From the NCBI GenBank assembly GCA_963814745.1, contig CAWFEA010000003.1:1-64000 (forward strand): a stretch of 64,000 bases of DNA, in the 5' to 3' direction. A program made the position numbers and the translations under genes. Positions 54,008-61,756 of the stretch are shown here, one piece after another (position 1 is the stretch's first letter; each line of letters starts with the position of its first letter). This stretch comes from CAWBRT01 sp963814745. Its GTDB lineage: Bacteria > Acidobacteriota > Terriglobia > Terriglobales > Acidobacteriaceae. Under the pieces are notes generated by a model. It did no database searches. It was not told the DNA's origin and saw only the letters and a program-made list of their open reading frames with translations.

Positions 54008-54431
54008 GGCAATACCTCCAGTAATCTTCCTCCTCCGCGAGCCACGACAGCCCCGCGGAGTTCGCTGAAATCCTCTATGCGCTTGCACTTCCCGAAGAGG
54101 AACCTACCACTGCCGGCAGCCCTCGCCGGCAATTCCTCGCGCGTCCAGTCTCTTGAGCGGTTTCACGAAAGGTATATCCCGGAAGTGGTTGAGCTTCGGG
54201 ACACGTCGATTCAAAAACCGCCTGCCATCGGCCGATTCGGCCAGCTTCGGGTACCCTGAAGTGGGCGTGGCAGTACAGGCAAACCAAACAATTTTAGCGT
54301 GCCTTGACGGTGACCGTCAAACCAAAGCTGCCAGATGGGGTTGAAAACTCAAATCTGGCAACGCCGGCATTGTCGTAAGTACAGGTTAGCGGGAATCCCC
54401 GGGCAGGCTCGTATCCGCCGCTCTCGCCGAT
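54008..54431. other. Intergenic region with two inverted repeats, upstream of rplU
   Basis: TTGACGG-TGA-CCGTCAA (54304-54320) and TGCCAGAT...ATCTGGCA (54329-54336 and 54353-54360, 16-base loop) lie side by side. They sit 300-350 bp before rplU and about 70 bp after the SemiSWEET stop. The second hairpin may be a weak terminator; the first an operator or overlapping promoters. No gene is recognised; the rplU promoter should lie within this stretch. Confidence 0.4.
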
Positions 54432-54695
54432 TCACGCCCGTCCGCGCCGGCCGTAGCGCAGCTTCATGTAGAGCAGCGGAAGCTGAAGCGCCAGCGTCAC
54501 TCCGTTGGCCAGGATCACCGGCCACGCGCTCAGATAGAGCCCGTAGATGAACCACAACAGCACGCCCACGCTGAAGGTGATCAGCGTGGTGCAGGAAAGG
54601 TCGGCGGCCGATTTCGAGCGATAGGTGTGCAACACCTGCGGCAGGAAAGCCAGGGTGGTCAGCGTGCCGGCGGCAAAGCCTATCATGGTAAACAT
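54432..54695 (-). CDS. SemiSWEET sugar transporter (PQ-loop)
   Basis: An 87-residue three-helix membrane protein. The PQ motif is in TLAFLPQVLHTYRSKSAADLS, followed by TTLITFSVGVLLWFIYGLYLSAWPVILANGVTLALQLPLLYMKL. Bacterial SemiSWEETs form dimers that exchange sugars by facilitated diffusion. I start at ATG 54695 (MFTMIGFAAG); the open frame goes to 54710. The sugar is unknown. It lies 0.17 kb from the left end of the transposon; the two are unrelated. Confidence 0.88.
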   Translation of the reverse strand: MFTMIGFAAGTLTTLAFLPQVLHTYRSKSAADLSCTTLITFSVGVLLWFIYGLYLSAWPVILANGVTLALQLPLLYMKLRYGRRGRA

Positions 54696-54855
54696 TCTTA
54701 ACGATCTCAATGTGTGAATTAGCGAGTATAGCTTCTGCCGAATACATTAAAGCTTAATCAATTTGAATCCGCTCTTAGCAGCGGTAAGCAGAGATCACAG
54801 ATTCCGCATGGCGACGGCTTCAGAAGCCGTATTTGCCAAAAAAGTACAGGGTTAA

Positions 54856-54863
54856 GGAAATTT
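54856..54863 (+). repeat. Left 8-bp target-site duplication (GGAAATTT)
   Basis: GGAAATTT directly precedes the left terminal repeat; the same 8 bases follow the right terminal repeat at 57215-57222. Confidence 0.85.
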
Positions 54864-54929
54864 GGTAGTGATGCAGTTTGAAAAACCAACCCCCTAGCTT
54901 CCGCTTGCGATCCGTGGCATGATTGGTTC

Positions 54930-55178
54930 ATGCCAAAGCGTACTAGCAAACCGGACCTCGCCCAAAATGCCCTTAGGGTAGTGGAAGAAGCTATCGGAGG
55001 GCCGCTCGTCACAAAGCCTTCTCCGTCCTTAATTTCTCAGGTCATGTCGGAAATGGGCAAGAAAGGCGGCAAGATTGGGGGAAAGCGGCGGCTGGAAACA
55101 ATGACGCCGGAACAGCGCAGCAAGATCGCTCTAACGGCCGCTAGGGCACGCTGGAATAAGCGTGGCAAACGTGGCTAG
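54930..55178 (+). CDS. Transposon cargo: small basic protein with KARW-like motif
   Basis: An 82-residue protein inside the element. N-terminus polar (MPKRTSKPDLAQNALRVVEEAIGG), then a Gly/Lys segment (SEMGKKGGKIGGKRRLETM) and TPEQRSKIALTAARARWNKRGKRG. The RSKIALTAARARW piece resembles the KARW motif in the protein at 33969-34396 and probably binds DNA. Its last four bases overlap the end of the next gene, which runs the other way. The function is not known; in the element it may regulate transposition or protect the host region. Confidence 0.65.
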   Translation: MPKRTSKPDLAQNALRVVEEAIGGPLVTKPSPSLISQVMSEMGKKGGKIGGKRRLETMTPEQRSKIALTAARARWNKRGKRG

Positions 55179-55924
55179 TTAACCGCCGCTTGCTGGAACA
55201 ATAAAACAGTGTACATGCCAGGTGCGCTCATCCGGGCTTTTCCAGCCTTCACCAGCTTGCCCAAAATCAAACGGGCACCTTTCACGCCCATCCCCAGGTG
55301 CTGCCCAATTTCATCTAGGGAATGCTCAGTCTGCGGTTTGCTACGCAGATATTCTAACGCCCGCTCGTTAGCTTTTTTCTTACCCGCCGGTAATGCGGCG
55401 TGCGCGGCTTCTTGCACGGCGGATTTGCCCTTCCGGGCCTTCTTTCGTCCAGTGCGCTTCGGCAGCTTTACGTTCGTGCGCGACAAGCCAGCCGGATACC
55501 ACCCGGCAAGACCCCAATGAGAACGGTCTAGCTTCACGATCCCAAAATTAGCCTTTCGGGCTCGATCTAGGATTGCGTGAACCATCTGCTGGAAGTTCTT
55601 GGATGTGCTTTCCATCCCGCCCTTCTGGAGAGCTTCCGCAATTTCCTTGCTGGTCTGCTTCTTCTTCACGATCTCCAAGTACAGCTTTGCCGCATCAGGG
55701 ATACTTTTGCCGAGAAACGCACCCGCAGGAACCTCACCGCCAGTCATCGAAGGAAGATAGGTGCTGGGCGCGGTCCCGTTGGTTGCTGGCGGTACGTCTC
55801 CTGCTTGCCCTAGGGCACCGTGAGCCAATGCATTGCGGAATGAGGCAATGGTCGCATCCAACGCGGCCCGTTTAGCCTCCAAATCCGCCAGAATAGCGGC
55901 GTAATCCATCTGTTCAATGCCCAT
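55175..55924 (-). CDS. Transposon cargo: HARE-HTH-like DNA-binding protein
   Basis: A 249-residue protein from ATG 55924 (MGIEQMDYAAILADL), with AGGAGG upstream. It begins with a short coiled coil, has a low-complexity linker, then SIPDAAKLYLEIVKKKQTSKEIAEAL-QKGGMESTSKNFQQMVHAIL, which resembles the HARE-HTH (HB1/ASXL) winged helix. A basic linker follows, then a second wHTH-like part (SLDEIGQHLGMGVKGARLILGKLVKAGKARM). HARE-HTH proteins often link DNA modification or chromatin systems. Role in the element: perhaps target choice or control; inference only. It faces the 82-residue cargo gene. Confidence 0.72.
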   Translation of the reverse strand: MGIEQMDYAAILADLEAKRAALDATIASFRNALAHGALGQAGDVPPATNGTAPSTYLPSMTGGEVPAGAFLGKSIPDAAKLYLEIVKKKQTSKEIAEALQKGGMESTSKNFQQMVHAILDRARKANFGIVKLDRSHWGLAGWYPAGLSRTNVKLPKRTGRKKARKGKSAVQEAAHAALPAGKKKANERALEYLRSKPQTEHSLDEIGQHLGMGVKGARLILGKLVKAGKARMSAPGMYTVLLFQQAAVN

Positions 55925-56343
55925 TGGTTTCCTCCTGCTTGACTTGCTGTGGTATACTCCAAAACAAGCAGGGACGAGAGCGGCGCAATTGCCGCCCCCG
56001 TAGCCCTGTACGGCCACATAGGGGGCCGCTTCAGACCCTCATTTGGCACGTCCAATCTGCGGGTGACCTTGGATATTTTGGTTGCTGAGGCCAACCAAGG
56101 CCACCTGCGTTGAGTTAGAAATAGCCTACTCCTGAAATTCCTTCCGCACAAGTCCCAATCGCAAATTATTTTCACGGGTCATTTACGAGTGCCCTGTCAC
56201 GCTTAGTCGGTAGTGGGCTAGTTTAGCACCAGCGTGCTGCACGGGGGCACGTCCGCATAGCTTTACGCACGGTAAATTATAGTGAAAATGCCCATAAATA
56301 GCGCTTGACAAGTCATGCCAATACGCTTTAGCATGTACGTGTC
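55925..56343. other. Intergenic region between cargo and transposase genes (divergent)
   Basis: 419 bases inside the element. Besides the transposase promoter no other feature is certain. The reverse-strand gene has AGGAGG before its ATG; a TATACC on that strand (around 55950) could be its -10 box. No gene is recognised. Confidence 0.35.
56305..56334 (+). promoter_or_regulatory. Promoter of the transposase gene (near-leaderless transcript)
   Basis: TTGACA (56305-56310) and TAGCAT (56329-56334), 18-bp spacing. The expected start of transcription (~56341) is only three bases before ATG 56344, and no ribosome-binding site can be found. The message would be leaderless or nearly so, a way to keep transposase low. 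Confidence 0.5.
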
Positions 56344-57192
56344 ATGAACAAACTAAGCACAATAAAGCGCACCCAAATAGTAGCAGCATTGGTCGAGGGC
56401 AATTCTATCCGCTCCACCTGCCGGATGACGGGAGCTGCGCTGCACACGGTATTAAAGCTGCTTTGCGAGATTGGCCCGGCATGCGCCGAATACCACGACA
56501 AGAACGTGCGCAATGTTCGTGTCCGCCGGCTGCAATGCGACGAGATCTGGAATTACGTGGGCTCTAAAGCGAAGAACACTTCACCGGAAAAGAAAGCTAA
56601 GGGCTGGGGTGACACGTGGACCTGGACCGCGATTGATGCGGATTCCAAGCTGTGTGTCAGCTATTTTGTGGGTGGCCGGGATGCGGGCTGTGCTTACGAG
56701 TTCATGCAAGATTGCGCGGATCGGATCAAGGGCCGCGTACAGGTCACGACAGACGCTCATAGGGCATATCTGGAAGCGGTGGAAGGCGCGTTCGGTATGG
56801 ACGTGGACTATGCACAGCTCCAGAAGATATACGGCGCTCCGACCGATGCCGAACAGCGCCGTTACAGTCCAGCAAAATGCATCGGAGCTGACATGAAGGT
56901 TGTGAGCGGAAATCCCGATCCTAAACACGTCAGCACGAGTTACGTGGAGCGGCAGAATCTCACCATGCGGATGAGCATGCGGCGGTTTACGCGCCTGACC
57001 AACGGCTTCAGTAAAAAGCTTGAGAATCACGGTTACGCCGTGGCCCTGTATTTCATGTACTACAATTTCTGCCGCGTGCATCAGACCTTGCGGGTTACGC
57101 CTGCGATGGAAGCTGGTTTAGCAGATCATATTTGGAATCTTGAAGAATTGGTTGCGTTGTTGGACAGGCGCGATCGTGAGGCGGCGGCATGA
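56344..57192 (+). CDS. IS1-family-like DDE transposase
   Basis: A 282-residue single-frame transposase. N-terminal HTH-like region (STIKRTQIVAALVEGNSIRSTCRMTGAALHTVLKLL), then a DDE catalytic core: CDEIWNYVGSKAKN (first Asp), VTTDAHRAYLEAV (second Asp), STSYVERQNLTMRMSMRRFTR (Glu), as in IS1 TnpB (IERHNLNLRQHL). Most IS1 elements use two frames with programmed frameshifting; here one ORF codes for all, as in some archaeal and ISMhu11-type IS1 members. The stop lies 7 bp before the right terminal repeat. Confidence 0.88.
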   Translation: MNKLSTIKRTQIVAALVEGNSIRSTCRMTGAALHTVLKLLCEIGPACAEYHDKNVRNVRVRRLQCDEIWNYVGSKAKNTSPEKKAKGWGDTWTWTAIDADSKLCVSYFVGGRDAGCAYEFMQDCADRIKGRVQVTTDAHRAYLEAVEGAFGMDVDYAQLQKIYGAPTDAEQRRYSPAKCIGADMKVVSGNPDPKHVSTSYVERQNLTMRMSMRRFTRLTNGFSKKLENHGYAVALYFMYYNFCRVHQTLRVTPAMEAGLADHIWNLEELVALLDRRDREAAA

Positions 57193-57198
57193 CAATTG

Positions 57199-57222
57199 AA
57201 ACTGCATCACTACCGGAAATTT
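57199..57222 (+). repeat. Right terminal repeat and 8-bp target-site duplication
   Basis: AAACTGCATCACTACC (57199-57214) is the exact inverse of the left end; GGAAATTT (57215-57222) is the duplicated target. Confidence 0.85.
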
Positions 57223-57476
57223 CTACGTTAACTCTATGCGACACGGGCTTTCGGCTGGAAGGACAGTCGAGTTCGAAGACAGTTTGTGGCGATGCCAAGA
57301 AGCAAAGAACAGACATGGCGCCGACGGCCTGCCCGCGTTTCATGATCTCTTTTTCGAGTCCAGGAACCGTCGGCAGCGGTGCCAGGGCATCGCTTCAGCG
57401 CGCCCTTGGAATGCTATCTTGATGGCTATCAGCAGGGTAGGAGGATTCTGACTTTGATGAACCGCCCCCGCCGAGC

Positions 57477-57974
57477 CTACAGCAACTCGGTGCCGTCATA
57501 GTCGAACTGAAAAAACCAGAAGGTGGCAAAGGGCTGACTTTCCTCCGGGACATCGGGATTGTAGGCCACCGGAACCATCCACTTTGGCAGCGGCAGCCAC
57601 TTCTGCACTCCCCGCGAACGCCCGCGGTATTGTTTGCCATTCGCCGCCGCGAAGCTGTATTCAATCGGTGAATCAAAGCCCTCCGATGGAGCAAAACGCC
57701 GCCGGGTCTTGACTTCGGCCAGCGCTACCCGAAAACCGGAAGCCAGCCGCAGCTCCTGGTGAAAGATGCGCAGCAGATAAATGGCAAAGGTGCAGGCAAG
57801 CAGTACGGCGGTCGTCCGTTCGGCCAGCGGCAGCAGGAGCGACGAAAGGAGCATGAATGCGATCGCGCCGCCCATGGTGGTGACGGTGATTCCGCGCACC
57901 CTTGGCCGCACCGTAAGGGCGCAGCGCATCATTGCCGCCTGATCGAGTTCGCCGAGGACCTGTACCGTAGCCAC
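57477..57974 (-). CDS. DUF3592-like membrane protein
   Basis: A 165-residue protein with two hydrophobic segments (GITVTTMGGAIAFMLLSSLLLPLA and TAVLLACTFAIYLLRIF) and a soluble C-terminal domain: SPIEYSFAAANGKQYRGRSRGV...VAYNPDVPEESQPFATFWFFQFD. The Y-F-...-NGKxYRG...VxYNPxxPEES pattern fits DUF3592-type domains. Its function is unknown. It lies 255 bp past the right end of the transposon; the bases between show no gene. Confidence 0.65.
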   Translation of the reverse strand: MATVQVLGELDQAAMMRCALTVRPRVRGITVTTMGGAIAFMLLSSLLLPLAERTTAVLLACTFAIYLLRIFHQELRLASGFRVALAEVKTRRRFAPSEGFDSPIEYSFAAANGKQYRGRSRGVQKWLPLPKWMVPVAYNPDVPEESQPFATFWFFQFDYDGTELL

Positions 57975-58244
57975 TGAACCACACCTGGGTAGGGGATGCG
58001 GCGGGATGTCATACCAAGCAAGTCCAGCCGTTCTGTATGAGAGTCGAAAACGGCAGTTCTAGCTGGCCTGATCGGACAGTTCCTGTTAACTGATATGTCA
58101 CCATCAAGGAGACGGTTGCAAAAATCATCTCTCTGAAGTCTAGACGCTGCCCTATGTTTCCGAGGATTTGACGACACCGGCAAGGCGGCGACCGGAAGGC
58201 GGCCGCCGTTAAGTTTATTATCAGTTAAGTTATTGAATCCTACG

Positions 58245-59624
58245 CTACTCGCCCGACTTCGCCGCCTTCGACGGCAGCGCTTTGTAGGCGGCCAGCACGC
58301 GGTCAATCATCTCGCCGGAAACGCCCAGATAGTTTGCCGGGTCGGTCAGCTTCCCGAGCGCGGCGCGGTCGGCGTGGCGCAAGATTTCCGGATTCTCCGC
58401 CAGCGCATCCAGCAGCGGACGGCGCGAGGCAATGGCGGCGCGGCAGATTTCCTGCACCAGATCGTGAGCGCGCTGCCGGCCGAGGTACGGTGCCAGCCCC
58501 ATCATTATGGCCTCGGCAACAATCATGCCGCCGGTCAGGTCGAGATTCCGGAGCATCCGCGCCGCATCAACTTGCAGGCCGGAGATCAACTGGCGAGCAT
58601 GCCCAAGCGCCCCTGAAGCCAGCAGGAAAATCTCCGGCACCACGATCCATTCGATCTCCCACGGCCCGTTCGAACGCTCATGCTCGGCGACCATCGCGTC
58701 CAGCAGCGCGGCCACATGCTGGCGAACCACCCCGGTGCAAGCCAGAATGTAGCTGGTGGAAACCGGGTTGCGCTTCTGCGGCATGGTGCTGCTGGAGCCG
58801 CGGCCCGGGGTAAACGACTCGGAAACCTCCTGCACTTCGGTTTGCGCCATCAGGTTGACGTCGGTGGCGATTTTGCCGAGCGTTCCGGTGACGAGTCCGA
58901 GGAAGCATCCGATTTCGGCGAAGCGGTCGCGCATGGTGTGCCAGGCGATTTCGGGCTGTCCCAAGCCGAGTTCCACCATCAGCGCTTCCTGCACCCGGAG
59001 TCCGTCCTTGCCAAGCGATGCGAGCGTGCCCGCCGCACCCGCGAACTGGCCGACCAGAACCCGCGCCCGCGATTCCCGCAGCCGCCCGCGATGGCGCTCA
59101 CAGGCCGCCAGCAACTCCGCCATTTTGAGGCCGAAGCTGATGGGAACGGCCTGCTGGGTCTTGGTGCGTCCGGCCATCGGCGTATCCCGGTAGCGCTCGG
59201 CCAGCGCGGCCAGCGAAGCGGATATCGCCGCCAGATCTTCCTCCACGAGGATTAGAGCATCCTGAACCTGCAGGATGGTTGCGGTATCCATGATGTCCTG
59301 CGTGGTCGTGCCCCAATGGCACCACTCACCCAATCCGCCGGAGCAGAGTCCTACCAGTTGCTGCACGACGGGAAGCACGGGATGGCCGATGGTGTCTATC
59401 TGCTTCTTCAACCGCACCATGTCAATCTGTTCGACCCGGCAGTGACGGCCGATTTCCTCGGCCGCCTCTTGGGGAATGATTCCCAGGCGAGCCTGCACGC
59501 GGGCCAGCGCCCCTTCTATGTCGAGATAGTACTGAATGCGCCGTTCATCGGAAAAAACGGCACGCATCGCCGGACTGCTGAAAAGATCGCCGAACAAGGC
59601 GGAGTCGATGATCGTGGCAGGCAT
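58245..59624 (-). CDS. Fumarase/adenylosuccinate-lyase superfamily enzyme (PcaB-like)
   Basis: A 459-residue member of the superfamily of tetrameric lyases. The signature loop GRGSSSTMPQKRNPVS is present (Ser and Lys of the active site), as are GTTTQDIMDTATILQVQDAL and DTPMAGRTKTQQAVPISFGLK. The last two segments are most like 3-carboxy-cis,cis-muconate cycloisomerase (PcaB), while the length and end also suit adenylosuccinate lyase. No other protocatechuate gene is close. Neighbour: a divergent MFS transporter (59782), which could import a substrate. I keep the function open. Confidence 0.8.
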   Translation of the reverse strand: MPATIIDSALFGDLFSSPAMRAVFSDERRIQYYLDIEGALARVQARLGIIPQEAAEEIGRHCRVEQIDMVRLKKQIDTIGHPVLPVVQQLVGLCSGGLGEWCHWGTTTQDIMDTATILQVQDALILVEEDLAAISASLAALAERYRDTPMAGRTKTQQAVPISFGLKMAELLAACERHRGRLRESRARVLVGQFAGAAGTLASLGKDGLRVQEALMVELGLGQPEIAWHTMRDRFAEIGCFLGLVTGTLGKIATDVNLMAQTEVQEVSESFTPGRGSSSTMPQKRNPVSTSYILACTGVVRQHVAALLDAMVAEHERSNGPWEIEWIVVPEIFLLASGALGHARQLISGLQVDAARMLRNLDLTGGMIVAEAIMMGLAPYLGRQRAHDLVQEICRAAIASRRPLLDALAENPEILRHADRAALGKLTDPANYLGVSGEMIDRVLAAYKALPSKAAKSGE

Positions 59625-59781
59625 GGTTATTCCTTTCTAAGTCAGGGCTCGAAGCGCGCATACTTACCAGCCAATACTATTTCAGCGGACCGTTGATATT
59701 CCAGACTGAACGATGGTCGGCGGCGCGAGAAGCCGATTGGTTAGAATACGAGTTCACCCGCGGTCGTTCCCGAAAGCAATT

Positions 59782-60978
59782 ATGAGCAAGCGGATTTCAA
59801 GAGATGGCCTGATTGCGGTCGCATTGCTTTGGCTCTGCGGCACAGGCTTGCGGCTCACCATTCTGGCGGTCCCGCCGTTGCTGCCGCTGATCCGCTCGGA
59901 TCTGCATCTATCGGCCACCGCCGTCGGCCTGCTGATCAGTTTGCCGGTAGCCTTATTTTCGCTCGCCGCTCTGCCCGGTTCGCTGTTGATCGCCCGCCTG
60001 GGGACCTTGCGGACGATCGCCGGAGGCCTGCTGATTGCCGCTTTCGGCGCCGCCCTGCGAGGCGTGAGCCCAGGCGCGTTATCTCTTTTCGGTGCCACCA
60101 TAATCATGGGGTTCGGCGTGGCAATCATGCAGCCGTCGATGCCGGACATTGTGCGCCGGTGGCTGCCGGCTCATGTCGGCTTTGGCACCGCGACCTACTC
60201 GAACGGGCTGATGATTGGCCAGCTTTTGCCGACCCTGATTACGCCGTTGCTTTTGCCGTGGCTCCATGGCAACTGGCGTCTGGCTTTGGCGATGTGGTCG
60301 CTCCCGGTGGGGTTGACGGCGGTCATTGTCGTCGGCCTCGCGCCGAGCTCAACCGGCACGCCCGGACAAGCGGCTGCCGAGAACCGTGCTTCGGCCGCGC
60401 CGGCAAGGTGGTGGCCGGATTGGCGAAATAGTTTGGTCTGGCGGCTGGGAATCATGTTTGGCAGCGTCAACGCGGCCTACTTTGCCGCCAACGCCTATCT
60501 TCCCGTATATCTGGCGGACGCCGCCCGCCCGGACTTGGTGGGCGGGGCGGTCACCGCGCTGAATTTCGGGCAGCTTCCCGGCTCGATTCTGTTGCTGATC
60601 TTCGCTGGCAGGCTGGAACGCAAGGCCTGGCCCTATATTGCCCTCGGCTCTCTCGAACTCGCCAGTCTTCTCGGCCTGGTTTTCTTTGTCGGCAGTTGGA
60701 CGCCGCTATGGGCTGCCCTGTTCAGCTTCGCCACCGGTTCCGGCCTGATTCTGGGCTTGAGCCTGCCGCCGCTGCTGAGCGCACCCGGCGACGTGGCTCG
60801 CACTTCCGCGGGCATGTTTACGGTCAGCTACGGAGGAGCGGTCGTGGTTGCTCTCATCAGCGGTGTCACCTGGGATCTGGTGGGAAATCCCCGTTCGGCA
60901 TTTGTGCCGATCGGCTTGTGTGCCGTTGTGCTGGTGGCTTCGGCGGTAATGCTGCGCCGCCGGCGCGAGTTGATCTGA
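59782..60978 (+). CDS. MFS transporter, CynX/NimT-like
   Basis: A 12-helix transporter of about 398 residues, starting at ATG 59782 (MSKRISRDGLIAVALLW). The first part GTGLRLTILAVPPLLPLIRSDLHLSATAVGLLISLPVALFSLAALPGSLLIARLG is typical of the CynX/NimT (cyanate, nitroimidazole) group, with a loop 2-3 motif. Substrate unknown. It is divergent from the lyase at 58245, 157 bp apart, and may work with it. Confidence 0.88.
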   Translation: MSKRISRDGLIAVALLWLCGTGLRLTILAVPPLLPLIRSDLHLSATAVGLLISLPVALFSLAALPGSLLIARLGTLRTIAGGLLIAAFGAALRGVSPGALSLFGATIIMGFGVAIMQPSMPDIVRRWLPAHVGFGTATYSNGLMIGQLLPTLITPLLLPWLHGNWRLALAMWSLPVGLTAVIVVGLAPSSTGTPGQAAAENRASAAPARWWPDWRNSLVWRLGIMFGSVNAAYFAANAYLPVYLADAARPDLVGGAVTALNFGQLPGSILLLIFAGRLERKAWPYIALGSLELASLLGLVFFVGSWTPLWAALFSFATGSGLILGLSLPPLLSAPGDVARTSAGMFTVSYGGAVVVALISGVTWDLVGNPRSAFVPIGLCAVVLVASAVMLRRRRELI

Positions 60979-60985
60979 TGCCGCC

Positions 60986-61441
60986 TTATGGTTTCGAGGT
61001 AAGGACAAAAGTCAGCCCGAGCAGTACCAGCCAGACGACGGCGACCGCCGCTGGAATCCACAAGCCCTGGATTCGGTTGAGCGGTGTGCGCAAGGGCATT
61101 TCCCGCTTGCGCCTGCTGTAGGGCTGCAATTCAGGTGGGAACAAAAACTGATCGAGTTCCCTAAGCATGCCCAGATACCATTCACTGGCGCGGGTTGTCC
61201 TCCACAAGACATACAGCGTGACCAGCGCCAGCGAGAATCCAACCAGCCCGATTACCAACCGGATCAACTGCGACTTCAAATCCGGATCGCGGAACTGCGA
61301 AAAAGCGGTCACCAGCACGGCGGTTGAAACCACGAAGGTTTGCAGGCGGTTGCTCAGCAAATTGTCTTCATGGCGGTGCAGCTCCGCCAACTGCTCCCAG
61401 GCGGAGAACACCTGCCGGCGGCCCTCCTCTGTCTGAAGCAT
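60986..61441 (-). CDS. Hypothetical membrane protein (three helices)
   Basis: A 151-residue protein. After a polar helical start (QVFSAWEQLAELHRHEDNLLSNRLQ) come two membrane helices (TFVVSTAVLVTAF, LIGLVGFSLALVTLYVLW), a linker rich in Arg, and a third helix (IPAAVAVVWLVLLGLTFVL). The pattern is like small RipA/SLATT-type membrane proteins, without strong similarity to any family. The function is unknown. It converges with the MFS gene. Confidence 0.6.
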   Translation of the reverse strand: MLQTEEGRRQVFSAWEQLAELHRHEDNLLSNRLQTFVVSTAVLVTAFSQFRDPDLKSQLIRLVIGLVGFSLALVTLYVLWRTTRASEWYLGMLRELDQFLFPPELQPYSRRKREMPLRTPLNRIQGLWIPAAVAVVWLVLLGLTFVLTSKP

Positions 61442-61756
61442 GGCCTGCAGTTCCGACGAAGGCGACGGATTGGTTTGGTCGGCGGAAATCTTACGCGCTC
61501 CTCACCTGCCCGGCGACGCCGATGCGACTGTCGCCGCAGACACAAGTGCTTGCCCCGGCTTATTCTGCTCTCAGCGCCTCTGCTGCGCAATTGCTGCGTC
61601 CCGAGAAAGTAATGACAGAGTTGGTTCCATGCGTGGCGCTGGTTCCTGGGCAAGGCAAAGCTTGAAACCGCGAAAGAATTTGCCTATTGTTTTTGTCATG
61701 GTTGCACCGGATGTGCGAAAGTCCTGATAGTCACCTTATGGATCAAAGGAGCCTCA

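Larger units (their letters stand above)
54864..57214 (+). mobile_element. IS1-type transposon with cargo genes
   Basis: Complete element of 2,351 bp. Terminal inverted repeats of 16 bp: GGTAGTGATGCAGTTT (54864-54879) and AAACTGCATCACTACC (57199-57214), perfect. Both are flanked by the identical octamer GGAAATTT, so the element inserted as a unit and made an 8-bp duplication (IS1-type elements often make 8-9 bp). Contents: small basic protein gene (54930+), HARE-HTH-like protein gene (55175-), transposase gene (56344+). Most IS1 elements are under 1 kb with no cargo, so this one is unusual. The intact repeats and intact transposase suggest recent insertion. Confidence 0.9.

Noticed and set aside
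56200..57240. Second, imperfect inverted pair (CGCATAG...TAGTG near 56259 and its match ending 57240) as element ends
   Set aside because: The match is gapped and has no target duplication; the 16-bp perfect repeats with GGAAATTT are far better.
57189..57422. 77-residue frame after the transposase
   Set aside because: It starts in the transposase stop, crosses the right terminal repeat and target duplication into flanking DNA, and has no family features.
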